Assembly (NCBI RefSeq): GCF_023499255.1
Contig: NZ_CP092183.1
Location: 5,390,501-5,454,500 of the forward strand
DNA from: Couchioplanes caeruleus
GTDB taxonomy: Bacteria; Actinomycetota; Actinomycetes; Mycobacteriales; Micromonosporaceae
Length of the DNA: 64,000 bases
Reading direction: 5' to 3'
The notes beneath the pieces were generated by a model. It was not told where the DNA came from. It made no database searches and saw nothing but the letters and a program-made list of their open reading frames with translations. Shown piece after piece: positions 9,321-18,416 of this stretch; within the stretch, counting starts at the first letter, position 1; every line of letters starts with the position of its first letter. The translations under genes were made by a program, and so were the position numbers.

Positions 9321-9450
9321 CACCGACACCTGCGGTTCGTTGCGATCTGTCTACTCACGTGCGCAAGGGTGAGGGACTTAGGTTCCTTGCGGCGGACGTT
9401 CGGGTGCGCCGGACCGATCTATGCGGACGCTGTGGTGGCGATGGCGGGAG

Positions 9451-10284
9451 CTATTCCGGGCGGCGTCCCCATGCCGATATCAGAGGCGCGAGAGTGAGGT
9501 CGAGCTCGCCGGCGTTGATGGCGGCCAGGTGGGCGTCGATCTCGGCGTCGTCGGCCAGCCCTGCGGCGAGCAACTCGGCGCGGACCATGCGCACCGTCGC
9601 GGCCTCCAGCCGGTCGCAGGCTGCTCCGCCGACTGGAAAGAAGCCGGCCGCTGCGACATCGACGAGGCCGGCCGTACGCAAGGCTCGCGGCAGCGTACGG
9701 CCGTAACGCATGTCGGCGCCGCGGCGGGTCATCAGCTCCCGGACGGCGCGCCGCAGCCGGTTGGCGCGCTGCTGTGCCGGGCCGACCTCGTCGAGGCAGG
9801 CCAGCGGCTGCAGCTCGGTGTCGGCGTCCTCGACCAACAGCCAGCCGCCGGGGCGCAGTGCCGCCACCATCGCCGCCAGCGCCCGGGCACGGTCGGGTAC
9901 GTGGACGAGCACGAGCCTGGCGTGCACCAGATCAAACGTGCCTGGCTGCGGCGGCGGGTCCCTGACAATGTCGTGCTCAAGCACCTGGTACGTGCCGTGC
10001 CGGTCCAACCAGGCAGGATTGATGTCCGTGGCCAGTACGTGGCCGGTCGGTCCGACGGCCGCGGCGAGTGCCTCGGGAATGCTGGGGCCCCCGGCGCCGA
10101 CTTCCCAGCAACGCCAGCCCGCCGTCACTCCGAGCCGATCGACATGCCCCCGGGTGACACCGTCGAACAGCTCGGCCAGCCAGCCGAACCGCTCGCCCGC
10201 CTCCACCTTGGCGTTGTCGAGCAAATAGCGGCGATCCGGAGTAGACCCAGAGGTATGCGGCGATGAGGGGCCGGACGGGTTCAC
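9451..10284 (-). CDS. class I SAM-dependent methyltransferase
   Basis: About 277 residues from a GTG at 10284. The SAM-binding motif is WEVGAGGPSIPEALAAAVGP followed by GHVLATDIN. A motif-II region FDLVHARLVLVHVPDRARAL and the post-II loop LRPGGWLLVEDAD are typical of the Methyltransf_25/UbiE-like group. The C-terminal helical part probably shapes the acceptor site. The open frame continues upstream to a TTG at 10407, but those residues are low in protein character. The substrate is unknown, and no neighbouring pathway gene hints at one. Confidence 0.8.
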   Translation of the reverse strand: MNPSGPSSPHTSGSTPDRRYLLDNAKVEAGERFGWLAELFDGVTRGHVDRLGVTAGWRCWEVGAGGPSIPEALAAAVGPTGHVLATDINPAWLDRHGTYQVLEHDIVRDPPPQPGTFDLVHARLVLVHVPDRARALAAMVAALRPGGWLLVEDADTELQPLACLDEVGPAQQRANRLRRAVRELMTRRGADMRYGRTLPRALRTAGLVDVAAAGFFPVGGAACDRLEAATVRMVRAELLAAGLADDAEIDAHLAAINAGELDLTLAPLISAWGRRPE

Positions 10285-10452
10285 CGGCCCGCCTGCCGTC
10301 GGGTCCGGCTCGAACGCGGGGCCGGCGAGGGCCGCGATGAACTCATTCCTACATCCTGACGACCTACCGCGCGCCACGTCAGTGCGACACGAGATGAATC
10401 TAGACAACCCTTCACTCCAGCGAAGCAGCCCGCCCTAATCGGTACGGCCTCC

Positions 10453-11123
10453 GTGTCTCGTCCCGGTCAGGGTCCGTTGGCGTTCACCTTTGATGGCTCA
10501 GCGACCAGGAAGGTCAGCAGCTGCTGCGCATCACCCGTAGAGGTACCGGTTCACCGATTCGATTACGGCGGGCGATGGTGGTGCTCGCCTCGGCCGGTGG
10601 GAACACCGTGCCCGCGATCGCTCGCCTCGTGCAGGCCGATGAGGATACGATCCGGCAGGTCATTCACCGGTTCAACGAGATGGGCATGGCCAGCCTGGAC
10701 CCTCGGTGGGCGGGTGGCCGTCCCCGCCTGATCAGTCCTGACGACGAGCAGTTCATCGTCACGACGGCCAACACTCGCCCCGAAAGCCTGGGCCGACCGT
10801 TCACCCGGTGGAGCGTGCGCAAGCTCGCCGACTACCTCACCACGCTGGCCGCCCGCCCGATCGCGATCGGGCGGGAGCGGCTGCGCCTGCTGCTGATCAA
10901 GCACGGGATCAGCTTTCAGCGGACCAAGACCTGGAAAGAGTCGACCGACCCCGACCGGGATGCGAAACTCGCCCGCATCGAGCATGTGACCAGTCATTTC
11001 CCGCAGCGGGTGTTCGCGTTCGACGAGTTCGGCCCCCTCGCCATCCGCCCGCAGGCCGGTTCCGGCTGGGCGCCGAAGGGCCCGCCGTGTAAGCGCTCCG
11101 GAAACGGCCACGTTTTGCGATGA
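10453..11123 (+). pseudogene. IS630-family transposase remnant
   Basis: From 10494 the plus strand reads LSDQEGQQLLRITRRGTGSP, then VVLASAGGNTVPAIARLVQ, the paired helix-turn-helix and arm of IS630 transposases. It ends in VFAFDEFGPLAIRPQAGSGW, the first strand of the DDE domain, where FDEFG holds the first acidic residue. The reading frame then runs into unrelated residues (CKRSGNGHVLR) and stops, so the second and third acidic residues are lost. The N-terminus has no start in frame: the MSRPGQGPLAFTF-like start at 10453 is one frame away, implying a frameshift near 10490. The element is not functional. Confidence 0.8.
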
Positions 11124-11130
11124 TCTTCGT

Positions 11131-12192
11131 GTGGTAGCGGGCTGGCGGACACTTGCGGAGATCAGCAGGGCGTTCGAACGATACGAATCGAACCTCGGCT
11201 GGCAACGACCGAGACTGCACGGCATCGGCTTCGTCGAAGGCGCCGACGAGATCAGTTTCGTACGGGTCAACGACGACGAGGACGTGCTGGCCGCCGCGGT
11301 GCTTGCCACGGTCACCGGTTGGCACGGAAGCACCGGCTCAGTCCGCCTCGGTAAGAGCAAACTCGCGAAAGCCATCAAGCGCCTCACACCCGCCGATGCC
11401 TGCCGGGAAGCCGACCGAGCGAACCTACGAATCTGGCGCGAAATCCATGGCTGGTCCTGGATCGGAGAGTACGTCCGCGGAGGCAACCTGATCGCCGTCT
11501 TCGACGCCGACCCGCAAGCGCCCAGCGAGGATCCCTACGTCGTCGCGCTGCGGCAAGTCATCGCATCAGGACGACAGTCCGTCCCTCCAGACGACGTCTG
11601 GGTATGGCCGCCGCCCAGTGGCCGCCACCCATTGCAGGACGCCTGGGAGGCCCGTTGGCCACATCTTGAGCCGATCGGCTCCCGGCTGCGCCAGGACACG
11701 GACGGCTGGGTACGTTTCCACAGTCTTCCAGGCTCCAAGCGCTACGCCGAAGTGCCCTCGGAGTACACGACGATCCTTCATCGGCACAACATCGTCCTGC
11801 ACGAACTGGGCGCGCAGAGCTGCGACCTGCTCGTGATCACCTCGCAGCTCGCCTTCACCCCCACACCAGAACGTCGCGATCCAGCACTGAGTGACCTGCT
11901 GCCCGACGCGGAATGCTGGCTGGTGCTGTCCTGGCCCCACCTGGATCCCACCCTGGCCTACGCACACGCCTACGTCAGCCGCATCAGGTGGCAGCCCGGG
12001 CGCCTGGATGAACTGCTTCGCAAAGTCGCCGACGACGAAATCGACGATGTGATCATCACGCCGTCCGATCTGGCATGGTTATACGCACCGTACGACGGAG
12101 GCGCAGACGTCATCCTCAGCAGCCCAGAACTACGGGACGACTTACGGGACCGGCATCGCGATTGGCTCTCGCGCCACCCCAGCGGACACTGA
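11131..12192 (+). CDS. hypothetical protein with DUF3885-like C-terminus
   Basis: A 353-residue soluble protein from a GTG at 11131, with no clear Shine-Dalgarno sequence. Its C-terminal 40 residues, DLAWLYAPYDGGADVILSS followed by ELRDDLRDRHRDWLSRHP, match the end of DUF3885 proteins as I remember them. The middle, including CWLVLSWPHLDP and a Trp/Pro-rich segment, looks like the rest of that domain. The N-terminal 110 residues are not recognised. It directly follows the broken IS630 element, so it may have been carried in. The function is unknown. Confidence 0.65.
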   Translation: MVAGWRTLAEISRAFERYESNLGWQRPRLHGIGFVEGADEISFVRVNDDEDVLAAAVLATVTGWHGSTGSVRLGKSKLAKAIKRLTPADACREADRANLRIWREIHGWSWIGEYVRGGNLIAVFDADPQAPSEDPYVVALRQVIASGRQSVPPDDVWVWPPPSGRHPLQDAWEARWPHLEPIGSRLRQDTDGWVRFHSLPGSKRYAEVPSEYTTILHRHNIVLHELGAQSCDLLVITSQLAFTPTPERRDPALSDLLPDAECWLVLSWPHLDPTLAYAHAYVSRIRWQPGRLDELLRKVADDEIDDVIITPSDLAWLYAPYDGGADVILSSPELRDDLRDRHRDWLSRHPSGH

Positions 12193-12433
12193 CAATTGAA
12201 AGACCCATGTCGCCGATGTGGGCGTCGATGGGCGATGCCGGCAACACCGGGGCTGTCGCGATACCCATGACGTCGTGGCGGACGCCGTACTCATTTGCCG
12301 CCGATCGGGCACCTCGGCTGGCGGCCCAACCGTCACGCTTCGTGGTCGACCAGCGTGCGGACGGCGCCCAGAAATGCCGACGAGAGTGCGCTCGGCATGC
12401 GACAAAGCGCGTTGTGGTCGCTGAAACCAGGTA

Positions 12434-13057
12434 TCAGCAGCCGGGGCTCAGGGGAAAAATCTTATGATCCATCGGCGCCGATCCAGGAGGCAGGCTTCGA
12501 GAGGACCATTGTGTCGTCGGATCCGTTGGCGAGGTCGACCCTTTTAAGTCTGGCAAATATCCTGCCCAGTTGGCATCGACGGCAAGGAGCCACACTTCCG
12601 CCGCGCTTTTCCCGGTCGGGACCTTCGCGGACCATTTGTCATCCGCCTCCCTCTCGACCGAAACAAAATAGATACGCTGGGTGCCCTGGTCTCGCTGCGC
12701 AACGACGTACACCGATCCATTCGGTGGGGCGCCGCCTTCGACCAATATACCGGCCATGCTGCAGGCGGCCAAGGGTTCCGCCGGCTCCACAAAATGCGCA
12801 TTCGCAGCCTGCCTCGAATTGCTCTGAACTGAGCCTATGGTCGGCTTCGCTGAGCCATCAGTTACTTTCTGCCGTAGCCCAAATCCCAATGCCGTTCCGG
12901 AAATGGCCAGTAGTACTCCCACAGCGGCAGCTCGCCCCTTCGATTCGGTGAATCCCCTACGCAGAAGTGCCACGATGCATAACAATATTGAGGCGGCAGC
13001 AACAGCAATCATCGTGATTCGCGCCGGGGCTGAGGCAAGCTGCTCTGCATTTGCCAC
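12434..13057 (-). CDS. membrane-anchored hypothetical protein
   Basis: A 207-residue protein from GTG 13057. Two hydrophobic helices near the N-terminus (MIAVAAASILLCIVALL and AAVGVLLAISGTALGFGL) flank a short charged loop. They are followed by an extracytoplasmic domain with a Cys (LAACSMAG) and alternating strands (GSVYVVAQRDQGTQRIYFVS, EVWLLAVDANWAGYLPDL). The gene and its surroundings are clearly less GC-rich than the rest of the window, suggesting foreign origin. In-frame hydrophobic residues continue upstream (DWFKTVASASGSTAVAVIVSL) without a start codon, so the true N-terminus may be frameshifted. The family is unrecognised. Confidence 0.6.
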   Translation of the reverse strand: MANAEQLASAPARITMIAVAAASILLCIVALLRRGFTESKGRAAAVGVLLAISGTALGFGLRQKVTDGSAKPTIGSVQSNSRQAANAHFVEPAEPLAACSMAGILVEGGAPPNGSVYVVAQRDQGTQRIYFVSVEREADDKWSAKVPTGKSAAEVWLLAVDANWAGYLPDLKGSTSPTDPTTQWSSRSLPPGSAPMDHKIFPLSPGC

Positions 13058-13758
13058 GAGACTGACTATTACAGCGACGGCCGTCGAACCGCTAGCGCTT
13101 GCGACTGTTTTGAACCAGTCGACTCACCAGTACCGCCGCCTTGTCCCGGTTCCACAGCATTTTCGTCGCTCATCTACACCTTCGAGTGCGCCGGAGAACA
13201 TGGCCTCGTTCTGAATAACTCAAAGCAATAAGCATTGCAAGAGTTTGAGCGAAATCTCTTGGAGGCGGAGCCGCAGGACCTCATCAGCCGGTGCATTGAT
13301 CTGCCGCCGATAACGCCCGTTCACCCGACGACCTCGACCTGCCCGTGGCTTGATCGGGCGGGCGGCGGTGGGAGCAAACTGGGAGCAGCGGGCCGCTCCC
13401 AACGGCACTGAACGCGCTCAACGGGTCTGAGCTGCGCTAAACGCCGCTGCAAAACTGCAGGTCAACCTCGGGAGGTTGATAGGCGTATGTCGGCGGTTTC
13501 GGCAAACCCGGGGGTGTACCAGGCGACGAGCGCGACGCGGGTCAGCGCCGGGCCTGTCCGTTGCAGCGGAGCGACGCAGGTGCGCTGAGCTCAAGTTTGA
13601 GTCAATACCCGCTGTGAGCCCGCTGCGTGTGCCGATGAGGGCCCCGGTGTAGCCGTGCCTGGTGGGCCTCGCGCACGGATCTTGCAGTGATTCGGGCAAG
13701 GTCCGTGTGTTCGAGGCCCCGTTCAGGGCGACGGTTATCGACTAGGAACGGGGCGAGT
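13058..13758. other. AT-richer intergenic region, with possible frameshifted 5' end of the upstream minus-strand gene
   Basis: About 700 bases without a supported intact gene. On the minus strand an ATG at 13173 opens MSDENAVEPGQGGGTGES, a typical acidic actinobacterial N-terminus. It is one frame off from the membrane protein whose coding sense continues to about 13130. The remainder (13180-13758) shows no convincing gene, tRNA or terminator. Its base composition is mixed, and it probably includes the promoter of the metalloprotease. Confidence 0.45.
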
Positions 13759-16700
13759 GTGTTCAAGGCGGTTTTCGGTTCGCGGCTGGCACGTCGGCGT
13801 TCCGGTGTCGTGGCAGCATGCGGTGCGGTCGCAATGCTGGCTGGGGTCGTCCCAGCGGCGCCGGCGCAGGCGGCGGAGTCCACGCCGGTGGCGTGGCAGA
13901 CGCCCGGCACCGATATCCGCGGCGTGGTCTCGACTCCGACGCTGTCCGGCTTTGTGAGCAAGCTCGGCGGTGTCGCGATCATCGGCGACACGGCGTACAT
14001 GGCCGACGACGGATACATCGTGCGGGTCAACAAGCGCGGCGGGGCCGTGACCTGGATCGCGGGTTCGACGGAGAAGGGCTGCGCCGACGCCGACACCGGG
14101 GCTGCGGCCCGGTTCAACGGCGAAACGGGTTTGTGGTCCGGGCGGCCGGTGAGCGTACCGGTGGTCATCGGCACCGATGGACGCCTGCTGTATGTGCGCG
14201 ACGACCGGTGCGGCCTGCGCACGGTCGACCCGACTACCGGTGCCACACGCACCATCCGCGACCTGCCCGGCAGCGGCGAAAGCGGCGGCCTGCCACGCAG
14301 CATCTCCGTGGCCGGCCAGACGCTATACACGGCGCAGTCGAACAGCCCGACAGATAGCACCGTCTACGAACGGGACCTGGCCACCGGCTCCGACAAGGTG
14401 TTGGCCTCGGTCCCGGAGTTCCTCGATGTGATCCTCGCCGACGGCAAGTACGTGTGGGCGTGGGCTATGCAGCACATGTACCGCATCGACCGCAACACGC
14501 GCGAGCTGGTTGAGATGCCGTACGCGTTCAACTGGTCGGCGCAGGACATCACCGACCGCGGCAACGGCCCGTACTGGGACGGCCAGGTCGTCTCGGTCGG
14601 TGACTACTTTTACTTCGTCGCCCCCGGCTTCTACGACTGGAACAAGATCGGCCGCATCCACAAGTTCACCGGAGAACGCAGCGAATTCGTCAGTGGGATC
14701 GGCATCCCGGAGGGTGACACCGACTTTTGGAACTACCCTGACGGCACCTTCAAGTACCTTACCGGGCTCGGCTTCGACGGCCATGACCTGTACATCACCG
14801 AGTACGGCTCTCAGTACTCCGCCATCCCGGAGTCGCACCTGCACGTCGTGTCCCAGGGCAGGAAGCTGCCGCAGCCTCCTCCCCCGCCGCCGACGTCCGA
14901 TCCGTCGGGTCAGCCGCCGGCGCCACAGAACCGGCCGCAGCTCGACGCGTTGGAAGTCACCCAGTCCGTGCAGGATCTGGACAACTCGGTGCCGCTGGTG
15001 GCCGCCAAGCCCACGGTGGTGCGCGCTTACCTGAGCACGCCGGGTGATCCCGTGCGGACCCTCGGCCGGCTGCGCGGCTTCGCCGGCGGGCGCGAGCTGC
15101 CTGGCAGCCCGCTGACCGCGGTCAACGACGCCCCGGGTGTCCTGGTCGATGATGATTTGGCGAACGACCGCGCCTCGTTGGACCGCACTTTGAACTTCAA
15201 CCTGCCGGCGTCCTGGACGGCCCAGGGCCAGACCGAACTCGCGCTGGAACTACCCGGCGGGTTCTCCTGTCCGGGCGCGGAAAGCAGTCTGACTATGCCG
15301 TGTTCCAAGATGCTCACCTTCGGCGCCTCCCCCTTCGCCGCCGACGTGGAGTTCAGCGCGGTCAGCTGGCCGGAAGGCGGCACTCGGGTCGAACCCTCGT
15401 ACACCGACCTTCTGGAGCAGTCCGAGCGCACCTGGAGCCAGTTGCCGACGACCGGCTGGCACGCCACGTTCGCCAAGCTGGAGATGGACAAGCGCCCCAC
15501 GATCGACGAGGTGAACGAGGCGCTGGTCGTCAACCGGTACATCTCCCGCCACTTCGGCGACAAGCGCTGGTACGGCGTGCTGCACGGCAGTGCCGGCGTC
15601 CGCCAGATCGGCGGGAAGGCGACGGCGGCGGTCGCGTCCGGCTGGGACGACTACGCCACGAGCTCGACAGCCGGCGGCTACGGACGTAACCGCGCCGTGC
15701 ACGAACTGGGCCACACCTACGGGCTGAACCACTCAGTGAACGCCGCCGAGAACGGCTACAAAGACTTCCTGGGGCTCTGGCACACCGCGAAGCTCGGCTG
15801 GTGCGGTGAAGAGGCCGACGACGACGCGCCTGACTACCCGGACGGGGTGTACATCGGCACCCACACCATGGCGGCACTGGGCCCAATCGGTGATCGGCGG
15901 CGCGAGATCTGGGGCATGGATCCCCGGTTCCTCGGGACCAACGAAGCGGCGGCGGTTTCCTCGCCCTGGACCACGGCGTCGCTGATGTCGTACTGCCAGG
16001 AAGGGCTCACCAGCACCCAGATGCGGTGGATCGGCCAACGCGACTACCGACAGCTGCTCTCCGGTGACCGGGACCCGATCAGCGGCTGGGACACCGCGTC
16101 CCGGCCGGTCGGCACGGGCCTGACCCTGCGCGGGATCATCGCGGCCGACGGCGCGAGCGCTCAATTCAAGCCGGCCCTGGCGGTCGACCTGGCACCCACC
16201 CCCAGCGACCCTGACGGCACCCATGAACTGGTCCTGCAGGACGGAGTGGGTGCGGTGCTGCACAGCGTGCGGTTCACCCCCGAACGCCAGGACGCCGACG
16301 CGGGGCTGGACGGCGCCGGGGTCGGCCCGCAGGCGTCGCTGTTCAACGTCGTCGTCCCCGCCAACCTGACCGGCGTCGCCCGGGTCCAGCTGCGCACCGC
16401 CGACGACGGTCGCACCCTGGCCATCACGACCACCACGACGGTCGCGCCGAAGGTCTCAGTCGACACTCCGGCCACCGGCAGCAGCACCGAGCGGCTCACC
16501 ATCTCCCGGTCCTCACGTGACGCCGACTCGCCCTCGCTGGCCAACACCGTGCTCTACAGCGCCGACGGAGGCACCAGCTGGCAGGTCATCGGGGTCGACA
16601 TCACCGGCTCGTCGATGTCGGTGCCGCGATGGTCGCTGCCCGGCGGCACCCACGCCCAGCTCAAGGTGATCGCCAGCGACGGAATCCGCAGCACCGCCGC

Positions 16701-17604
16701 GGCCTCCAAGACCTTCTCGTTGCCCGACCTGGCGCCCATGGTCACTGTGTCCGCCCCGGGCACGGGCAATGTGTTCACCGGCGAACAGGCCATCTCGTTC
16801 GCGGCCCAGGCCAACGACGTCGAGGACGGCCACCTCGACGGCACCGCGGTGCACTGGTCCTCGGACCGCGACGGCCCGCTCGGCACCGGCGCCCACCTGC
16901 CATGGCGCGCCGACCAACTCAGCGAGGGCCAGCACGTCATCACCGTCACCGCCCACGACTCAGCAGGCCACACCAGCACCGCAACGGTGCGGATCACCGC
17001 GCAGCGAGTGGCTTCGCCGCCGAAGACGGTCAACCTAACGCCCACGGTCGACGTCCTCACCCCCGGCGCGGGGCAATCGTTCGCCGGAACGCAGAGCATT
17101 CCGTTCACCGCCCAGGCCAACGACGCCGAAGACGGCCACCTCGACGGCACCGCAGTCCAGTGGTCTTCGGACCGCGACGGCCCGCTCGGCACCGGCGCCC
17201 AGCTGCCGTGGAGCGCTGACCAGTTCAGCCTCGGCGAGCACCTCATCACCGTCACCGCCCGCGACTCCGCGGGCCAGACCAGCACGGCCACGGTCCGGAT
17301 CAGGGTTGTCTCCGCGTACGCCTTCGGCGGCTTCGAAGCGCCGGTGGCGACGGCGGGACCGACCACCGTCAAGGCCGGGAGCACTATCCCGCTGAAGTGG
17401 TCGATCTTCGGTCCCGGCGTGAACGCCGGAACCGTCGCCTCGGCCCGGTTCCTCAGCGACGGGGCGAGCTACAAAATGGTCAAGTCCGGCCCGTCGTGGC
17501 ACGTCAACGTGCAGACTCCCAAGATGTGGGCGACAACCACCCAGCTCTTCCGGATCACGCTCGTCGACGGGTCCACGTACGACGCGAAGTTCACCCTGAC
17601 ATGA
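13759..17604 (+). CDS. secreted multidomain zinc metalloprotease with Ig-like repeats and PxKF domain
   Basis: About 1281 residues from GTG 13759, preceded by a purine-rich GGAACGGGGCGA. A Sec signal peptide (RRRSGVVAACGAVAMLAGVV, cut near AQA-AE) is followed by an NHL/propeller-like region. A proline-rich linker follows near residues 372-394. The catalytic region has His648-Glu-x-x-His652-x5-His658 (HELGHTYGLNH), the extended zinc motif of metzincin-like peptidases. Two nearly identical repeats of about 90 residues (near 994-1084 and 1095-1187, both with DGHLDGTAV and WSSDRDGPLGTG) resemble Ig/PKD-like modules. The C-terminus is a PxKF-type domain (VKAGSTIPLKWSIFG). The open frame before 13759 has no signal character. 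Its stop overlaps the next gene's ATG. Confidence 0.85.
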   Translation: MFKAVFGSRLARRRSGVVAACGAVAMLAGVVPAAPAQAAESTPVAWQTPGTDIRGVVSTPTLSGFVSKLGGVAIIGDTAYMADDGYIVRVNKRGGAVTWIAGSTEKGCADADTGAAARFNGETGLWSGRPVSVPVVIGTDGRLLYVRDDRCGLRTVDPTTGATRTIRDLPGSGESGGLPRSISVAGQTLYTAQSNSPTDSTVYERDLATGSDKVLASVPEFLDVILADGKYVWAWAMQHMYRIDRNTRELVEMPYAFNWSAQDITDRGNGPYWDGQVVSVGDYFYFVAPGFYDWNKIGRIHKFTGERSEFVSGIGIPEGDTDFWNYPDGTFKYLTGLGFDGHDLYITEYGSQYSAIPESHLHVVSQGRKLPQPPPPPPTSDPSGQPPAPQNRPQLDALEVTQSVQDLDNSVPLVAAKPTVVRAYLSTPGDPVRTLGRLRGFAGGRELPGSPLTAVNDAPGVLVDDDLANDRASLDRTLNFNLPASWTAQGQTELALELPGGFSCPGAESSLTMPCSKMLTFGASPFAADVEFSAVSWPEGGTRVEPSYTDLLEQSERTWSQLPTTGWHATFAKLEMDKRPTIDEVNEALVVNRYISRHFGDKRWYGVLHGSAGVRQIGGKATAAVASGWDDYATSSTAGGYGRNRAVHELGHTYGLNHSVNAAENGYKDFLGLWHTAKLGWCGEEADDDAPDYPDGVYIGTHTMAALGPIGDRRREIWGMDPRFLGTNEAAAVSSPWTTASLMSYCQEGLTSTQMRWIGQRDYRQLLSGDRDPISGWDTASRPVGTGLTLRGIIAADGASAQFKPALAVDLAPTPSDPDGTHELVLQDGVGAVLHSVRFTPERQDADAGLDGAGVGPQASLFNVVVPANLTGVARVQLRTADDGRTLAITTTTTVAPKVSVDTPATGSSTERLTISRSSRDADSPSLANTVLYSADGGTSWQVIGVDITGSSMSVPRWSLPGGTHAQLKVIASDGIRSTAAASKTFSLPDLAPMVTVSAPGTGNVFTGEQAISFAAQANDVEDGHLDGTAVHWSSDRDGPLGTGAHLPWRADQLSEGQHVITVTAHDSAGHTSTATVRITAQRVASPPKTVNLTPTVDVLTPGAGQSFAGTQSIPFTAQANDAEDGHLDGTAVQWSSDRDGPLGTGAQLPWSADQFSLGEHLITVTARDSAGQTSTATVRIRVVSAYAFGGFEAPVATAGPTTVKAGSTIPLKWSIFGPGVNAGTVASARFLSDGASYKMVKSGPSWHVNVQTPKMWATTTQLFRITLVDGSTYDAKFTLT

Positions 17605-18098
17605 GCCGGCCCCGATTCAGGAGGTCGCTAGCGGTGCGAGCAGTGGCAGTGCTACTGCTCGCGCCACTGGTGGCCGCATGCACCGGCCCGTCACACGACG
17701 ACGGCCTGACTGGTCAAGCCGTCGTCCTGGACGACACCGGGCGCGGCGAATCGCCGATCGACAAAGGTTGGATCATCGCTGTGCCAGCCGCAGTCGTCGA
17801 TGATCTCTGGAGAACCACTGGCAATAAGCCCGTCGACAGGCAGAACCTGAAGGGCGTATCTGCGCGAGTCAGCCGTGACCAGGTGACCCAGGCTGGCGGC
17901 GTGGTCGCCGCCCTGGACGATGACGGCGAGTTCGTCCTACCCGCCAAGCAAGGCCCGCACCTCATCTGCTATCTCGAATCGGCCGATATTGGGGGCGGCG
18001 AGGTGGTTCAGGGCTGCGGGTTTCTGACCCTCCCAGCGTCCGGCGAACTGGAGATCACCGACGGAGAACCCGGCTTCTCCGTCGGCATGAAGGAGTAG
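17601..18098 (+). CDS. putative lipoprotein translated with the metalloprotease
   Basis: A 165-residue protein whose ATG overlaps the protease TGA (ATGA). The N-terminus is a lipoprotein signal: Arg-rich start, hydrophobic AVRAVAVLLLAPLV and lipobox LVAAC with Cys27. The mature part is a beta-rich domain containing two further Cys (LICYLE and GCGFLTLP). The translational coupling suggests it acts with the protease, for example as an inhibitor, chaperone or surface receptor, but that is inference. No family is recognised. Confidence 0.75.
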   Translation: MSRPRFRRSLAVRAVAVLLLAPLVAACTGPSHDDGLTGQAVVLDDTGRGESPIDKGWIIAVPAAVVDDLWRTTGNKPVDRQNLKGVSARVSRDQVTQAGGVVAALDDDGEFVLPAKQGPHLICYLESADIGGGEVVQGCGFLTLPASGELEITDGEPGFSVGMKE

Positions 18099-18182
18099 CG
18101 GTCCCGGGAACCGACGACGACACATCGATAGTCGAACAGCGGGCAACTAGCCGTTGCAACCCCGGCCAGCTCAGCGTTGCAA

Positions 18183-18416
18183 TCCCACACGTTCATGCCG
18201 CTGCCGGGCACGCCGTGGCGCGACGCCCCGCCCGGCGACGTGGCCCCGGAGACCGTCTCCGAGGTGGACCGGCTGTCGCAGCGTGGTGCCCTCTACGGCC
18301 ACTGGCAGAAGCAACGCGACCACGCCGTCCGCCTGGCCGCCGCCGCGGAGGCGTACCCCCGCCCCGGTCGCAGCCGTACGATCCTGCCGACGCTGCCCGC
18401 CCGGGACAGCTGCTAG
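18183..18416 (+). pseudogene. C-terminal fragment of a B12-binding/radical-SAM protein
   Basis: The frame reads HTFMPLPGTPWRDAPPGDV, then DRLSQRGALYGHWQKQRDHAVRLA and a short tail ending at TAG 18414. HTFMPLPGTP followed by GALYG-WQKQ is how the B12-binding/radical-SAM proteins of this type end, as I remember them. There is no start codon or upstream part. It pairs with the N-terminal fragment at 7326-7667 in the same orientation. Its stop overlaps that of the convergent threonine-synthase-like gene, as in an intact ancestral gene pair. Confidence 0.6.

Noticed and set aside
13380..13480. GGGAGCAAACTGGGAGCAG as a possible integrase-end or attachment site
   Set aside because: No integrase gene, tRNA or matching second copy is visible in the window.
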